This document shows, piece after piece, positions 1-7,185 of a DNA stretch of 64,000 nt (the stretch's first letter is position 1; each line of letters begins with the position of its first letter). The notes below the pieces were generated by a model. It was not told the DNA's origin, searched no databases, and saw only the letters and a program-made list of their open reading frames with translations. The translations under genes were made by a program, and so were the position numbers. This DNA is from CAYRJA01 sp964424455 (lineage in GTDB: Bacteria > Bacteroidota > Bacteroidia > Chitinophagales > UBA10324): assembly GCA_964424455.1 (NCBI GenBank), contig CAYRJA010000005.1, positions 1 through 64,000 on the forward strand, in the 5' to 3' direction.

Positions 1-1718
1 GTATAAATCGTATAACTCCCCGCCCCTGTGCCCACCGTCAGCGAATCAATGATTACATTATTCCTGTTTAAATGTAAGGTGTCGTTATTTTTGGGAGAGT
101 TGAGTAATATTTGTCCACCAATATCTGAAATGGAAGATTCATAATGGATAGAATCTGCCTTGATATGAAGTGGAGCTGTAGGAGAATATACGCCTATTCC
201 TACATTACCTAATGTGTCCATCTTTAGAAAATTGCTGCTGTATTGATTGATGCCTTGCAATGTAAACCCCAAGGTATTTACTTGGATATGCACGCCCCTT
301 TCTCCAACGGGATATTCCTTGTAAGTATAAAAATACGAATCACCCGGACTCATAGCAAATATTGAATAATATCTATCGTCAATACTTGATGTATCAAAAT
401 TTTTAATTTCAAGACCTGTCGATAGAATATCATTATTAATTATAGAATGATAAGAACCAAATGAATCTTCCTGATGAAACCCTCCTTGAATATCTAAATT
501 GGTTGAAGGTGTTACAGTGCCGATGCCTACAAAACGAGTAATGCTGTCAATATACATCGCCGTAGTATCATTGGTTTTAAACCTAAGCGAATGGGCATCC
601 GTTGTCCCGATAAAATCGGTAGCTGAATTAGTTCCTGCATTTCCTTTCAAACTCCACGCATACGCTGTAACACTGTCGGGAGAAAATCCTGCTGTACTAT
701 CCCATGTCAGTACCCCGCTACCATCGGTTTTTAAAAACTCTCCGGCGTTGCCGTTGTCAGGAGGCATTACATAATTGATTCCTCTTATCTTCCAGTTGTA
801 GGCACTATCATTGCCAAAGACAAATTGATTGTTCTTGTCTGCCCATGCCTTATATCCAACGGCTGTAACATTTTTTAAATGTGTACTCATAAAAACAGAA
901 GTGAAGCCCGTATTAGCTCCTAACAAGGTGTTATTCTTGGAATCAATGAACATGGTGGAAGGATAATGGAATGTTCCCACCTGAACATTGGAATCAGCAT
1001 TGTCTAAGAATATATACTTACCATTGGTGTAGAAGTATGGGCTGGTGATGGGTTCGCCATTAGGTGTATTGGCATAATACACTTCGTAAGGGGTGCTTCT
1101 TATGTTCTCCACACTGTCTTTCAACGCATAGGTGATGCCGTTCTTCTTGTAATAGATAGAATCTACCCCCGCCATACGGTAGATGGTGTCTATGTAGATA
1201 ACAGGTGTAACGCTATTCGTTAAACTATCCACCCAATAATAAGTGGGCAGCCCTGCGCCGCGGGTGGTGTCGGCTATCAGTACGCCGGTGGTGGTAATGG
1301 TGCCGCCACTTAGCCCGAAGCCGGTGCCTACGGCTGTTACAGTGCCGCCTCCGCCGCCACCGGTTAAATTGCAATCTAAATAAGCAAGCAGTCGCTCGCT
1401 ATTATTTTTCAATGGATAGTCAATATATTGAAACATGCTTGCAGGGTAATTGCAAAGGGAATCTATCGGGATAACATCGCCCGGTAATGGTGGTGTGGTG
1501 ATAGGGGTAGTGGGCGTTCCTAAAGAGGCGGCGATGTAAGCAAGCTGCTTCTCCGAATTGTTTGTAAACGGATAAACAATGTACATGTATCGCTGAGGTG
1601 GTGAAGCGCAAACAGTGGAGATGCTTACCTGATCGCCGGGTAAGGGGCTTTGCGCAAGCAACAGGGACGGAAATAATAAGAACAGAAAGCTAATTTGTAA
1701 AGTGCGTTTTTTCGTCAT
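1..1718 (-). CDS. Secreted fibre/spike-like protein of the accessory element (C-terminus beyond the window)
   Basis: The minus strand is open from an ATG at 1718 to the window edge (about 572 codons, no stop). The first 22 residues are a typical signal peptide ending in LLLAQ. Two related segments of about 45 residues follow, each starting PLPGD and containing a Tyr-Pro, NNSE(K/R) and LLAY-like core. Then comes a Gly-rich linker and a GTVTAVGTGFGLSGG-type stretch, common in phage fibres and Bacteroidota surface fibres. Downstream, GIGT and GIGVYSPTAPLHI motifs resemble those that precede endosialidase-chaperone domains in fibre proteins. Its start overlaps the -1 frame of the lysin gene by ATGA, so it belongs to the element's late operon. 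I infer a receptor-binding spike or adhesin. A signal peptide is odd for a virion protein; a chromosomal surface protein is the alternative. Confidence 0.6.
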   Translation of the reverse strand, partial: MTKKRTLQISFLFLLFPSLLLAQSPLPGDQVSISTVCASPPQRYMYIVYPFTNNSEKQLAYIAASLGTPTTPITTPPLPGDVIPIDSLCNYPASMFQYIDYPLKNNSERLLAYLDCNLTGGGGGGTVTAVGTGFGLSGGTITTTGVLIADTTRGAGLPTYYWVDSLTNSVTPVIYIDTIYRMAGVDSIYYKKNGITYALKDSVENIRSTPYEVYYANTPNGEPITSPYFYTNGKYIFLDNADSNVQVGTFHYPSTMFIDSKNNTLLGANTGFTSVFMSTHLKNVTAVGYKAWADKNNQFVFGNDSAYNWKIRGINYVMPPDNGNAGEFLKTDGSGVLTWDSTAGFSPDSVTAYAWSLKGNAGTNSATDFIGTTDAHSLRFKTNDTTAMYIDSITRFVGIGTVTPSTNLDIQGGFHQEDSFGSYHSIINNDILSTGLEIKNFDTSSIDDRYYSIFAMSPGDSYFYTYKEYPVGERGVHIQVNTLGFTLQGINQYSSNFLKMDTLGNVGIGVYSPTAPLHIKADSIHYESSISDIGGQILLNSPKNNDTLHLNRNNVIIDSLTVGTGAGSYTIY

Positions 1719-1817
1719 TTCCAATATTTGTTTATGAGCCAGATAAAAATGAACACGATGCAGGCGAGCGACAAGCCGATCAGCACTGCAAGAGCAGTTG
1801 ACCATGCTTTTTTTTTT
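1715..1817 (-). other. Candidate -1 frameshift site and alternative membrane-anchor extension of the lysin
   Basis: The minus-strand mRNA reads GAA AAA AAA AAG CAT, which contains the heptamer A AAA AAG, the slippery sequence known from E. coli dnaX. Slipping back one base replaces the zero-frame tail HGQLLLQC with AWSTALAVLIGLSLACIVF and then IFIWLINKYWK. That is a 21-residue hydrophobic helix preceded by a Lys cluster, the same architecture as the neighbouring small proteins, and gives about 184 aa in total. The -1 frame stops at 1715 and overlaps the ATG of the fibre gene (1718) as ATGA, removing a gap of about 60 nt in an otherwise gapless operon. Transcriptional slippage on A10 would do the same. 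A missed A in the homopolymer is the trivial alternative. Confidence 0.55.
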
Positions 1818-2268
1818 CGTCTAACTGTCGCAAATCGTATTGATCTATTATGGCAAGTATTTTAGATTCGTAGTTCGGGTCGGTAGCATATCCGGCTGCT
1901 TTTATGTTGTGTATTTGCTCCTCCGGTGTTGTGGCTTTAAGCGAATCAGCAAAGTTGCTGTTCATTTCTAAGAAGCGGGTGTGATCAAAAAAGCTGTCTT
2001 TGTCGCGGTCGTAAGCGCGGAAGAGAGCGTTCTCTGTTACAGTTTGATTGTTATAGACTTCGCCGGTGTTCATATTGACCACCTTGCCAGTCCACGCTTT
2101 GTTTGATTTGATACCAAAATGATTGTGATATTTTTCTGAAAGCAATGAATTACCATTGCTGCTTTCTAAAACAGCTTGTGCCATTTTCACACTGGGCAAA
2201 ACTCCGCTTCCCATAGAAGAAATAACGGCAATAGGGGAGTATTTTTCAATATATTCCGTGGCGGTCAT
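1780..2268 (-). CDS. N-acetylglucosaminidase-type peptidoglycan hydrolase (lysin), zero-frame product
   Basis: This 162-aa protein has the glucosaminidase/FlgJ-like (GH73 type) pattern: AQAVLESSNGNS near residues 30-41 with the likely catalytic Glu35, then NHFGIK near 49-54, and GYATDPNY towards the C-terminus. It should cleave the glycan strand of peptidoglycan, at virus entry or release. It has no signal peptide. The zero-frame C-terminus reads DEKKK and then eight residues that look unstructured. The A10 run at 1808-1817 could instead switch translation into a frame encoding a membrane anchor (separate entry). It starts 2 nt after the stop of the upstream 62-aa gene, within a tightly packed operon. 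Confidence 0.8.
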   Translation of the reverse strand: MTATEYIEKYSPIAVISSMGSGVLPSVKMAQAVLESSNGNSLLSEKYHNHFGIKSNKAWTGKVVNMNTGEVYNNQTVTENALFRAYDRDKDSFFDHTRFLEMNSNFADSLKATTPEEQIHNIKAAGYATDPNYESKILAIIDQYDLRQLDEKKKHGQLLLQC

Positions 2269-2270
2269 TT

Positions 2271-2459
2271 TTATAAATTTTTATTCGCGTAAATCCCAAC
2301 AATCACAATAAACAGGATTAGCAACGCAACTAACCCTATAGCGTTGTAAACCGATGAATCAACTTTTACCACCGATTCAGTTTTTATAGAACTTTTGCCC
2401 GACAAGATGTCGCGGATGTTTCCAAGAGTTTCTCCTATGTCGGTTTGAGTGTCCATCAT
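2271..2459 (-). CDS. Small membrane protein, 62 aa
   Basis: No family recognised. Residues 1-36 are polar; one strongly hydrophobic helix spans about residues 39-57 (AIGLVALLILFIVIVGIY), followed by a short Asn/Lys tail, so this is a C-terminally anchored protein. It shares one base with the stop codon of the upstream gene and ends 2 nt before the lysin start, which implies translational coupling. It is probably a minor membrane protein of the proposed virion. Confidence 0.6.
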   Translation of the reverse strand: MMDTQTDIGETLGNIRDILSGKSSIKTESVVKVDSSVYNAIGLVALLILFIVIVGIYANKNL

Positions 2460-2905
2460 TATCCTACTGCATCAGTTCCTTCTACATGATAGCCGCCGGA
2501 TTTGTAACCTGTTACAGCGTAATTAATAAAAGGAACGATAAATTGGTTATAGTAATTTTCGCTTACTTCTTTTATTTTACCACCGGCAGGGCTTAGTTCC
2601 GTGATAACGGCATCTTCTGTTTTATCGCCGAAAATTCCATCCACTAATAATTTGTAATCGCCTGAGTAGTTCAGATATTCTTGCAAGTATTTTACTTTAT
2701 CGCCTCTGCTTCCTTTTTTAAGCGGGAAATCATTTGCCTTGTTAAATCCTTTTCCGTTAAATTTTGATAGGGGGTTTGTTATAGGTTCTCCTACCGCTTT
2801 TTTATAAGCATAATAGGTGAGTGTTACAAATAGTAACATCACTATAACAATCAGCGTTATTTTACCTGTTTTTTTCATTGGCGTTTTCGTTTTATTAAAA
2901 ACCAA
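2459..2905 (-). CDS. Membrane-anchored protein with a peptidoglycan-binding domain, 148 aa
   Basis: A Lys-rich N-terminus is followed by one transmembrane helix at about residues 15-34. After a linker, residues 60-105 match the PG_binding_1 pattern: PLKKGSRGDKVKYLQEYLN, then VDGIFGDKTEDAV. The N-terminus would sit inside and the domain outside (or in the virion membrane), where it could dock the element's lysin onto peptidoglycan. The start lies 31 nt inside the upstream gene. Tailless membrane phages such as PRD1 carry membrane-embedded peptidoglycan-active proteins, which fits the proposed context. Confidence 0.72.
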   Translation of the reverse strand: MVFNKTKTPMKKTGKITLIVIVMLLFVTLTYYAYKKAVGEPITNPLSKFNGKGFNKANDFPLKKGSRGDKVKYLQEYLNYSGDYKLLVDGIFGDKTEDAVITELSPAGGKIKEVSENYYNQFIVPFINYAVTGYKSGGYHVEGTDAVG

Positions 2906-3180
2906 ACTATAAGAGCTATTATAACCAAAACTATTATACCAATACCACCGTACTTTATTGCCTCCTGTTTAGTCAATTCCGCTTTTGCTAAATCAGCATC
3001 AGCAGAAGCCGAGGCGGATAAAGCTGCTTGTGCTTCTGCTTCAGAAGTAGCTGCCTCTAAAGCTGCTTTAGAATTGTTAGCTTTAGTTTTCGCATCTAAT
3101 ATATCTTTAGCATAGGCATTAGCGGCAATGAATGGTCCTACAACAGGAATAAAGAAAAGAAGACCTTTATTTTTTGCCAT
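2875..3180 (-). CDS. Small membrane protein with Ala-rich coil, 101 aa
   Basis: No family recognised. The N-terminus has a hydrophobic stretch (about residues 7-22). Residues 30-75 are an Ala/Glu/Lys-rich segment predicted to be a long helix or coiled coil. A second hydrophobic helix covers about 77-94 and the protein ends KRKRQ. The reading frame overlaps the next gene by 31 nt. It is likely a structural membrane protein of the element. Confidence 0.55.
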   Translation of the reverse strand: MAKNKGLLFFIPVVGPFIAANAYAKDILDAKTKANNSKAALEAATSEAEAQAALSASASADADLAKAELTKQEAIKYGGIGIIVLVIIALIVWFLIKRKRQ

Positions 3181-3189
3181 ATCAAAAAT

Positions 3190-3465
3190 TTATAAAGGGG
3201 GATTCGCATCCAAATAATTTGCGTGATTATTGGAAACGAGATCTCTCGAATTGGTTGGAAGCGCATCATGTTTCACATCGTCCGCTCCTGAGCTGCTTTG
3301 ATCCCCGGAAGGATTCGTTGATGTATCTGTTGAGGTTGAAGTAGCGTTAGTTGCCGCCGCTTCCGGCTTGTTATCAGGATGTTTTTCCTTCCACAACCAT
3401 AAGCACGCGATAATAACTAATAGAATAATCACGATGTAAGTGATTGTTTTTGTTGTCTTGTTCAT
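3190..3465 (-). CDS. Small membrane protein, Ser/Thr-rich, 91 aa
   Basis: No family recognised. One N-terminal helix (about residues 8-25) is followed by a low-complexity Ser/Thr/Asn/Ala segment and a polar C-terminal tail with DLVSNNHANYLDANPPL. The topology (short inside N-terminus, exposed tail) repeats in the following genes. It lies 9 nt upstream of the next gene on the minus strand. Confidence 0.55.
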   Translation of the reverse strand: MNKTTKTITYIVIILLVIIACLWLWKEKHPDNKPEAAATNATSTSTDTSTNPSGDQSSSGADDVKHDALPTNSRDLVSNNHANYLDANPPL

Positions 3466-3474
3466 GTGTGAGTT

Positions 3475-3669
3475 TTAAGAAAAAGTCATAGCTCCGCTAG
3501 GGATTGTGCCATTGCTGTAATCAATAGAAATTTGTGTGCCTGATCGCTCAGCTTTATCGGCATTATCATTATTATCTTTGGTCAGTTGCTTTTTTTGTGC
3601 AACTAAAGCGATAATGATAATCACCGCTATGGCTCCAAGTGTCCATCCCATCCAAGGTTTCCATTTCAT
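3475..3669 (-). CDS. Small membrane protein, 64 aa
   Basis: No family recognised. A Trp-rich N-terminus (MKWKPWMGW) leads directly into one hydrophobic helix (residues 8-25), followed by a charged segment and a short beta-like tail. It is one of the run of tiny single-pass proteins that distinguishes this element. Confidence 0.5.
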   Translation of the reverse strand: MKWKPWMGWTLGAIAVIIIIALVAQKKQLTKDNNDNADKAERSGTQISIDYSNGTIPSGAMTFS

Positions 3670-3695
3670 AGTATTGAATTTTAAAGTTTAAAAAA

Positions 3696-3968
3696 TTATT
3701 GACCGGGTTGTGCTGTGAAAAGACTGTTTTCAGGATCAGCGCCTAATTTACCTGCGTTCAGGTTGTTAGGGTCGGCGCTAATCGGTTTATCCTGCCCTGT
3801 TACAGCTTTATGATTCAGCCGGGTAACATGTGCCTCCAGTACTAACCGACCTTTATCAATTTTCAGGCGTTGAAAATCCATATACGCTTTCAATGTCAGG
3901 TGAAATACGATAAGGATTAACACCATCATAATCATCACATGCAAAAATTTATTTTGGTAGAAGCTCAT
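3696..3968 (-). CDS. Small membrane protein, 90 aa
   Basis: No family recognised. A short polar N-terminus, one hydrophobic helix at about residues 9-28, and a polar tail of about 60 residues ending in a disordered Asn/Pro/Gly-rich stretch. It sits in the same operon, with gaps of 26 and 41 nt to its neighbours. Confidence 0.5.
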   Translation of the reverse strand: MSFYQNKFLHVMIMMVLILIVFHLTLKAYMDFQRLKIDKGRLVLEAHVTRLNHKAVTGQDKPISADPNNLNAGKLGADPENSLFTAQPGQ

Positions 3969-4009
3969 AGCTATTTGAAGTTTATTTATTTAAAAAATCA
4001 CTTTGTGTT

Positions 4010-4480
4010 TTAGAATTGATATTTAATTTGTTTAGAAGCGTAATCGGCATTAACATCACTGCGCTGATCGTAGCTCAGGTTTCCGGTTACAAACTGAGGC
4101 AGCGATTGTGATGAGCCGGTTGGCAGACCGAAAAAATATTCCTGCCGTGTACCAAAAGCGGCAATCAGTTGTGTAACATCTGCATCGTTTTTCATTTTCT
4201 TGAGTGTTTCCACTGCAGCCGGTTTGTCATCGGAAACGGCGGAATAGCGCAATGCTTCGTAAATGCTATCGGCATAACCGTTATAAGCGAATTTATCGTA
4301 GCTTAATAATGCTTCCTGATGTTTCGCTTTTTTTATGGCTTCGTCCGCAGTTTCTTCGGCGGCTTTTTCCTCCTTGCTTTTACGAAAAAATTTCAGATAA
4401 ATAATTAAAGCAATCAGCAGCACGGCTATAATTAACCATGTTGTTTTGTTGCTTATTATTTTTTGAAATTGTTCGTTCAT
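4010..4480 (-). CDS. Membrane-anchored protein, 156 aa
   Basis: No family recognised. One helix covers residues 13-30, followed by a highly charged Lys/Glu/Ala helix (31-60) and a soluble domain of about 95 residues with two helices and an Asn/Gln/Tyr-rich C-terminus. It is separated by 1 nt from the upstream 129-aa gene, which has similar architecture; the two may be partner subunits. Confidence 0.6.
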   Translation of the reverse strand: MNEQFQKIISNKTTWLIIAVLLIALIIYLKFFRKSKEEKAAEETADEAIKKAKHQEALLSYDKFAYNGYADSIYEALRYSAVSDDKPAAVETLKKMKNDADVTQLIAAFGTRQEYFFGLPTGSSQSLPQFVTGNLSYDQRSDVNADYASKQIKYQF

Positions 4481-4481
4481 T

Positions 4482-4871
4482 TTAAGAAGCGGTTAAGGCG
4501 CTGTACGATTTTTTAGCTCTATAGTCGTTGTAAATTTTCCAGAGTTCCTCATGCTTGGCGTTATCAATAGGATCAGTGCCATTTATCTTTAGAACGGATA
4601 TCGACGAATCTAATACAGCCATGAAGGAGCCGCTCTTGCTACCTTTATAAACATCGGCTACTTTTTGATCTTTATATCGGGCTAAAACAGTCTCATAGAA
4701 CCAGGTACCAAGGTTAGGAGCCGCGCTGTCTAACGCCTTGTAAGTGTCGGCGTCATCAGTGTTAATGGCAGGAGCGGGCACTTTGTCGCGGAAAAGAAAG
4801 TACCAAACAGCCAGTCCAATAAGGAGAGCAGCAAGAATGTAGAGCGGTAAATAGTCTTTCAGATTTTTCAT
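4482..4871 (-). CDS. Membrane-anchored protein, 129 aa
   Basis: No family recognised. One N-terminal transmembrane helix (about residues 9-27, LPLYILAALLIGLAVWYFLF) is followed by a helical soluble domain of about 100 residues rich in Asp, Lys and Tyr. Tightly coupled to the downstream 156-aa gene. Confidence 0.6.
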   Translation of the reverse strand: MKNLKDYLPLYILAALLIGLAVWYFLFRDKVPAPAINTDDADTYKALDSAAPNLGTWFYETVLARYKDQKVADVYKGSKSGSFMAVLDSSISVLKINGTDPIDNAKHEELWKIYNDYRAKKSYSALTAS

Positions 4872-4883
4872 AATGTATTATTT

Positions 4884-5126
4884 TTATTTTGATTTAAAAA
4901 CGAGCAAGAGAATAACTATCATAAACACAAGCAGGAATACTCCTCCGTAGAGTGCAGTGTTGTCCGGCTTATCATCAAATAATCCGGGCGGCACTTGCGC
5001 CGGTGTTACCGGTGCGCCTTTTAAAAGTTCTAATACACTTGTTATAATTCCCATGCCTGTTGAATTGGTTGAGCCGGATGAATCAGTTTCGGGTAAAAAA
5101 GCAGTTGCTTCTCTATTATTAGCCAT
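4884..5126 (-). CDS. Small membrane protein with C-terminal anchor, 80 aa
   Basis: No family recognised. The first 55 residues are Ser/Thr/Pro-rich and flexible. One hydrophobic helix lies at about residues 58-77 and the protein ends KSK, so the bulk is N-terminal to the anchor. It is 1 nt from the upstream gene. Confidence 0.55.
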   Translation of the reverse strand: MANNREATAFLPETDSSGSTNSTGMGIITSVLELLKGAPVTPAQVPPGLFDDKPDNTALYGGVFLLVFMIVILLLVFKSK

Positions 5127-5127
5127 G

Positions 5128-5349
5128 TCATCCGGTTTTCTTTTTACTTAAAAAAAATAATCCTGCTAAAAACATAAGCACTGCCAACACGATAATCACA
5201 TAGAGGAGCGTATGATCTTGCGGTTTAGCTTGCTCGTTATTCATTTTGTTAATGGCATCAGCAATAGCTTGGTTGTAGTTGGCAGTGGCGTTTTTCATTT
5301 TCGCTCCGCCAAACACTAACAGCTCTAAATCATCTACAAACTTGCTCAT
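5128..5349 (-). CDS. Small membrane protein with C-terminal anchor, 73 aa
   Basis: No family recognised. An amphipathic N-terminal half is followed by one hydrophobic helix (about residues 48-68) and a KKKTG tail. The start overlaps the upstream gene by 4 nt (ATGA), a clear sign of translational coupling. Confidence 0.55.
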   Translation of the reverse strand: MSKFVDDLELLVFGGAKMKNATANYNQAIADAINKMNNEQAKPQDHTLLYVIIVLAVLMFLAGLFFLSKKKTG

Positions 5350-5582
5350 GATGCGGTGGCGTTTTTTCTGAGGGAATAAGGAATTAATTCGAAGAAGAAA
5401 GGATTTTCATCTCGGGCTAACTGTAACATATAGTCTTGCACTTCTCCTTCACTCATAGCAGGCCAATCCACGCCGTTTTTGGTAAGCACTTCTAAGACAA
5501 AGCCACGATGATTGTGAAGAAGTTCGACAATTAACGCTCTTAAAAAATCTTCGTATGTATTAAATTGATTGCGCGGTTCCAT
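5346..5582 (-). CDS. Small soluble protein, 78 aa
   Basis: No family recognised. Helical, acidic and without a transmembrane segment, unlike the ten small genes that follow it. It is the first gene after the hairpin that separates the 212-aa putative coat gene from the small-gene run. Confidence 0.5.
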   Translation of the reverse strand: MEPRNQFNTYEDFLRALIVELLHNHRGFVLEVLTKNGVDWPAMSEGEVQDYMLQLARDENPFFFELIPYSLRKNATAS

Positions 5583-5614
5583 CCTTTATTTAGTTTTTTG
5601 TTAAGGAGCAAGTT

Positions 5615-5641
5615 CTGTGAGGCAGCCAAACTGCCTCACAG
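5615..5641 (-). terminator. Hairpin between the putative coat gene and the small-gene operon
   Basis: A perfect 11-bp inverted repeat (CTGTGAGGCAG / CTGCCTCACAG) with a 5-nt loop CCAAA lies 42 nt after the stop of the 212-aa gene. There is no strong U-run on the minus-strand side, so it is more likely an attenuator or mRNA-stabilising hairpin than a full terminator. It would allow more of the upstream protein to be made than of the minor proteins downstream. Confidence 0.55.
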
Positions 5642-5682
5642 ATGCTTATTCCAGTAAAACACCAAACCGAAATTTATTTCGA

Positions 5683-6321
5683 TTAAGGAAGCATCTTCCT
5701 ATATCCTAAAGTGATGTCGAGTACAGCAGTTGTAACATTACCAATAGGCAATGAAGCGGTAAGCGCCGATTCAGCCCGGAACCACTTATTGACCATTACC
5801 CAGTTGGCAATAGTAAAATCAGTATCCGTTCTTTTTGGTATCACCGTGTTAGGGAAACTGAAGTAGGACCCGCTTGAGTTTTGGTCGGCGACAACGAATT
5901 TCAACTTCACGGCGTTCAATGTTGCTTGGCTGTCTGCCTGCATTTTCACCGTGGTGAGGAAAAACTTGTTTTCCGCTGTCATATTTTTGATAACGGTGTT
6001 GGTATTTGAGCCAAAGTCACCGTCCCAGGTGAGCGTACCGTTAGTAATGTTATTGGTACCGGCAGCATCACCGATATAAAACACCTGTGCTGTACTCTGA
6101 GTGTTGGAGACACGCACCCAGATATAACGCTCTTCGCTCCATGCTTTGCCAGCAGGTAGGGCGGGTAGGTTTACCGGCGAAACAGGCGAATCCTGCGCAC
6201 CATTTACATCCCGAAAAGAACCACCGCCTCTGTTGTTAATGGGCGAAGTGTTTATTGTAAAGAACGCCTTAGTTCGTGCGTTCCCATTCATTTCGCGGGT
6301 CAAAAAAGAATATTTTTTCAT
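5683..6321 (-). CDS. Candidate major coat protein of the element, 212 aa
   Basis: No family recognised by motif. The 212-aa product has no signal peptide or transmembrane segment, is rich in Asn, Thr, Phe and Val, and reads as alternating short beta strands and turns, as expected of a jelly-roll. It heads the late operon, is followed by an 11-bp hairpin, and is the only sizeable soluble protein among the structural candidates. By position and composition I infer a coat protein. It is short for a double jelly-roll coat protein, so a single jelly-roll, or a minor capsid or spike-base protein, is possible. Structure prediction would decide. Confidence 0.45.
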   Translation of the reverse strand: MKKYSFLTREMNGNARTKAFFTINTSPINNRGGGSFRDVNGAQDSPVSPVNLPALPAGKAWSEERYIWVRVSNTQSTAQVFYIGDAAGTNNITNGTLTWDGDFGSNTNTVIKNMTAENKFFLTTVKMQADSQATLNAVKLKFVVADQNSSGSYFSFPNTVIPKRTDTDFTIANWVMVNKWFRAESALTASLPIGNVTTAVLDITLGYRKMLP

Positions 6322-6523
6322 ACTTGAAAAAGTTTGGTTTAATGAATTTTAGTGAATTCTGAAAACCAAAATTGAGCATGATTGAAAAACCGTACTTCGT
6401 TCAACCCCGATGGCGCTTGATGAACGAAGAACTTTTCAGTTTAAACATGAATTTTCGATTTGAATAATCGAAGGTCATTTTATTAAACGATTCGGCGACA
6501 GGAGCCGAGGCGGTTCGCCTTTA
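6322..6523. promoter_or_regulatory. 202-nt intergenic control region with two hairpins
   Basis: It lies between the SET-domain gene and the coat-protein candidate. It holds an inverted repeat CTTCGTTCA (6395-6403) / TGAACGAAG (6421-6429) and a second one, TTCGATT (6454-6460) / AATCGAA (6466-6472). It probably contains the late-operon promoter. On the minus strand CAATTTTG (6366-6373) is one mismatch from a TANNTTTG -7 box, with no clear -33 element. Confidence 0.35.
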
Positions 6524-6853
6524 TCACCAGAATTTAATTAAGCGGATCAAACTATCGTCGCAGGGAAACAACTGTAACAAGTGGCAATAATCGCCAAGGA
6601 TTTCATCGCCAGGGTGAATATGATGGATGGCATACATGGCTATGCCGCCGTTTTCTTTTTTTAAGTAAATATTCGGGCGGTTAAAATGATTGACATTGCT
6701 GCCTATCGCCGTTTCAGTGTAACACTGCGCGAATTTTTTTTCCATAGATTTTTTCCGGGTAAAGGCATACCCGATAAAATCGTTAGCTTGAATTTCACAA
6801 TCCGTAAACAATCCGTTGCCATGAAGGGGAGAAGGGGCTACAAATAGGGACAT
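6524..6853 (-). CDS. SET-domain protein, 109 aa
   Basis: The short protein shows the SET-domain signature: HGNGLFTDCEIQAN at residues 11-24 (the xGxGLF..I start), GSNVNHFNRPN at 51-61 (equivalent to the NHSCxPN core), and PGDEILGDY at 81-89. SET domains are protein-lysine methyltransferases that use S-adenosylmethionine. At 109 aa this is a minimal domain without pre- or post-SET parts. It overlaps the upstream HTH gene by one base, so the two are co-expressed, apparently as early or control genes. The target is unknown; it could be a host or element protein. Confidence 0.75.
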   Translation of the reverse strand: MSLFVAPSPLHGNGLFTDCEIQANDFIGYAFTRKKSMEKKFAQCYTETAIGSNVNHFNRPNIYLKKENGGIAMYAIHHIHPGDEILGDYCHLLQLFPCDDSLIRLIKFW

Positions 6854-7092
6854 TATTCGTCAACATCTATTTCGGGGTGACCTAACCCTGATTCGTTATT
6901 AAAAATTAGCCGCACAAATCGAGGATAAATTCGATTTCTTTTTTTCCAATAGGAGACCGACATGCCTTTAATCCGAAGAAGTGCGATTTCTTTTCCGAGT
7001 GTGGCTACCGATACTTCATACAGGCGCGCCAATTCAATCTTAGTGTAAGTCTTAATTGGCGCCGGCTCTTTGCGAGCGTATTTATCCGACAT
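6853..7092 (-). CDS. Helix-turn-helix DNA-binding protein, 79 aa
   Basis: Residues 18-42 (TKIELARLYEVSVATLGKEI) have the spacing of a helix-turn-helix, followed by a basic stretch KKRNRIYPRFVRLIF typical of excisionase/MerR-like small winged helices. It is divergently transcribed from the 107-aa gene across a 93-nt region with promoters in both directions, so it may be the element's transcriptional switch. Confidence 0.6.
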   Translation of the reverse strand: MSDKYARKEPAPIKTYTKIELARLYEVSVATLGKEIALLRIKGMSVSYWKKRNRIYPRFVRLIFNNESGLGHPEIDVDE

Positions 7093-7110
7093 ATTGGCTG
7101 ATTAGATAGG

Positions 7111-7118
7111 CAAAAATA
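7111..7118 (-). promoter_or_regulatory. Bacteroidetes-type -7 box for the HTH-SET operon
   Basis: On the minus strand TATTTTTG fits the TANNTTTG consensus and ends 18 nt before the ATG at 7092. No good TTTG is seen at the -33 position. Confidence 0.45.
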
Positions 7119-7125
7119 AACTTAA

Positions 7126-7156
7126 TTTGCAACAATAGACGAATCGGCTACCTTTG
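7126..7156 (+). promoter_or_regulatory. Bacteroidetes sigma-A promoter for the 107-aa gene operon
   Basis: TTTG at 7126-7129 and TACCTTTG at 7149-7156 are separated by exactly 19 nt, a full match to the Bacteroidetes -33/-7 consensus. The ATG follows at 7186. The promoter lies back to back with that of the HTH gene. Confidence 0.7.
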
Positions 7157-7185
7157 TTTGTATTAATCAACAAAAAACGATTACC

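Noticed and set aside
499..774. 91-codon plus-strand reading frame
   Set aside because: Shadow of the long minus-strand fibre gene, which is open from 1718 to the window edge and has a signal peptide and repeats.
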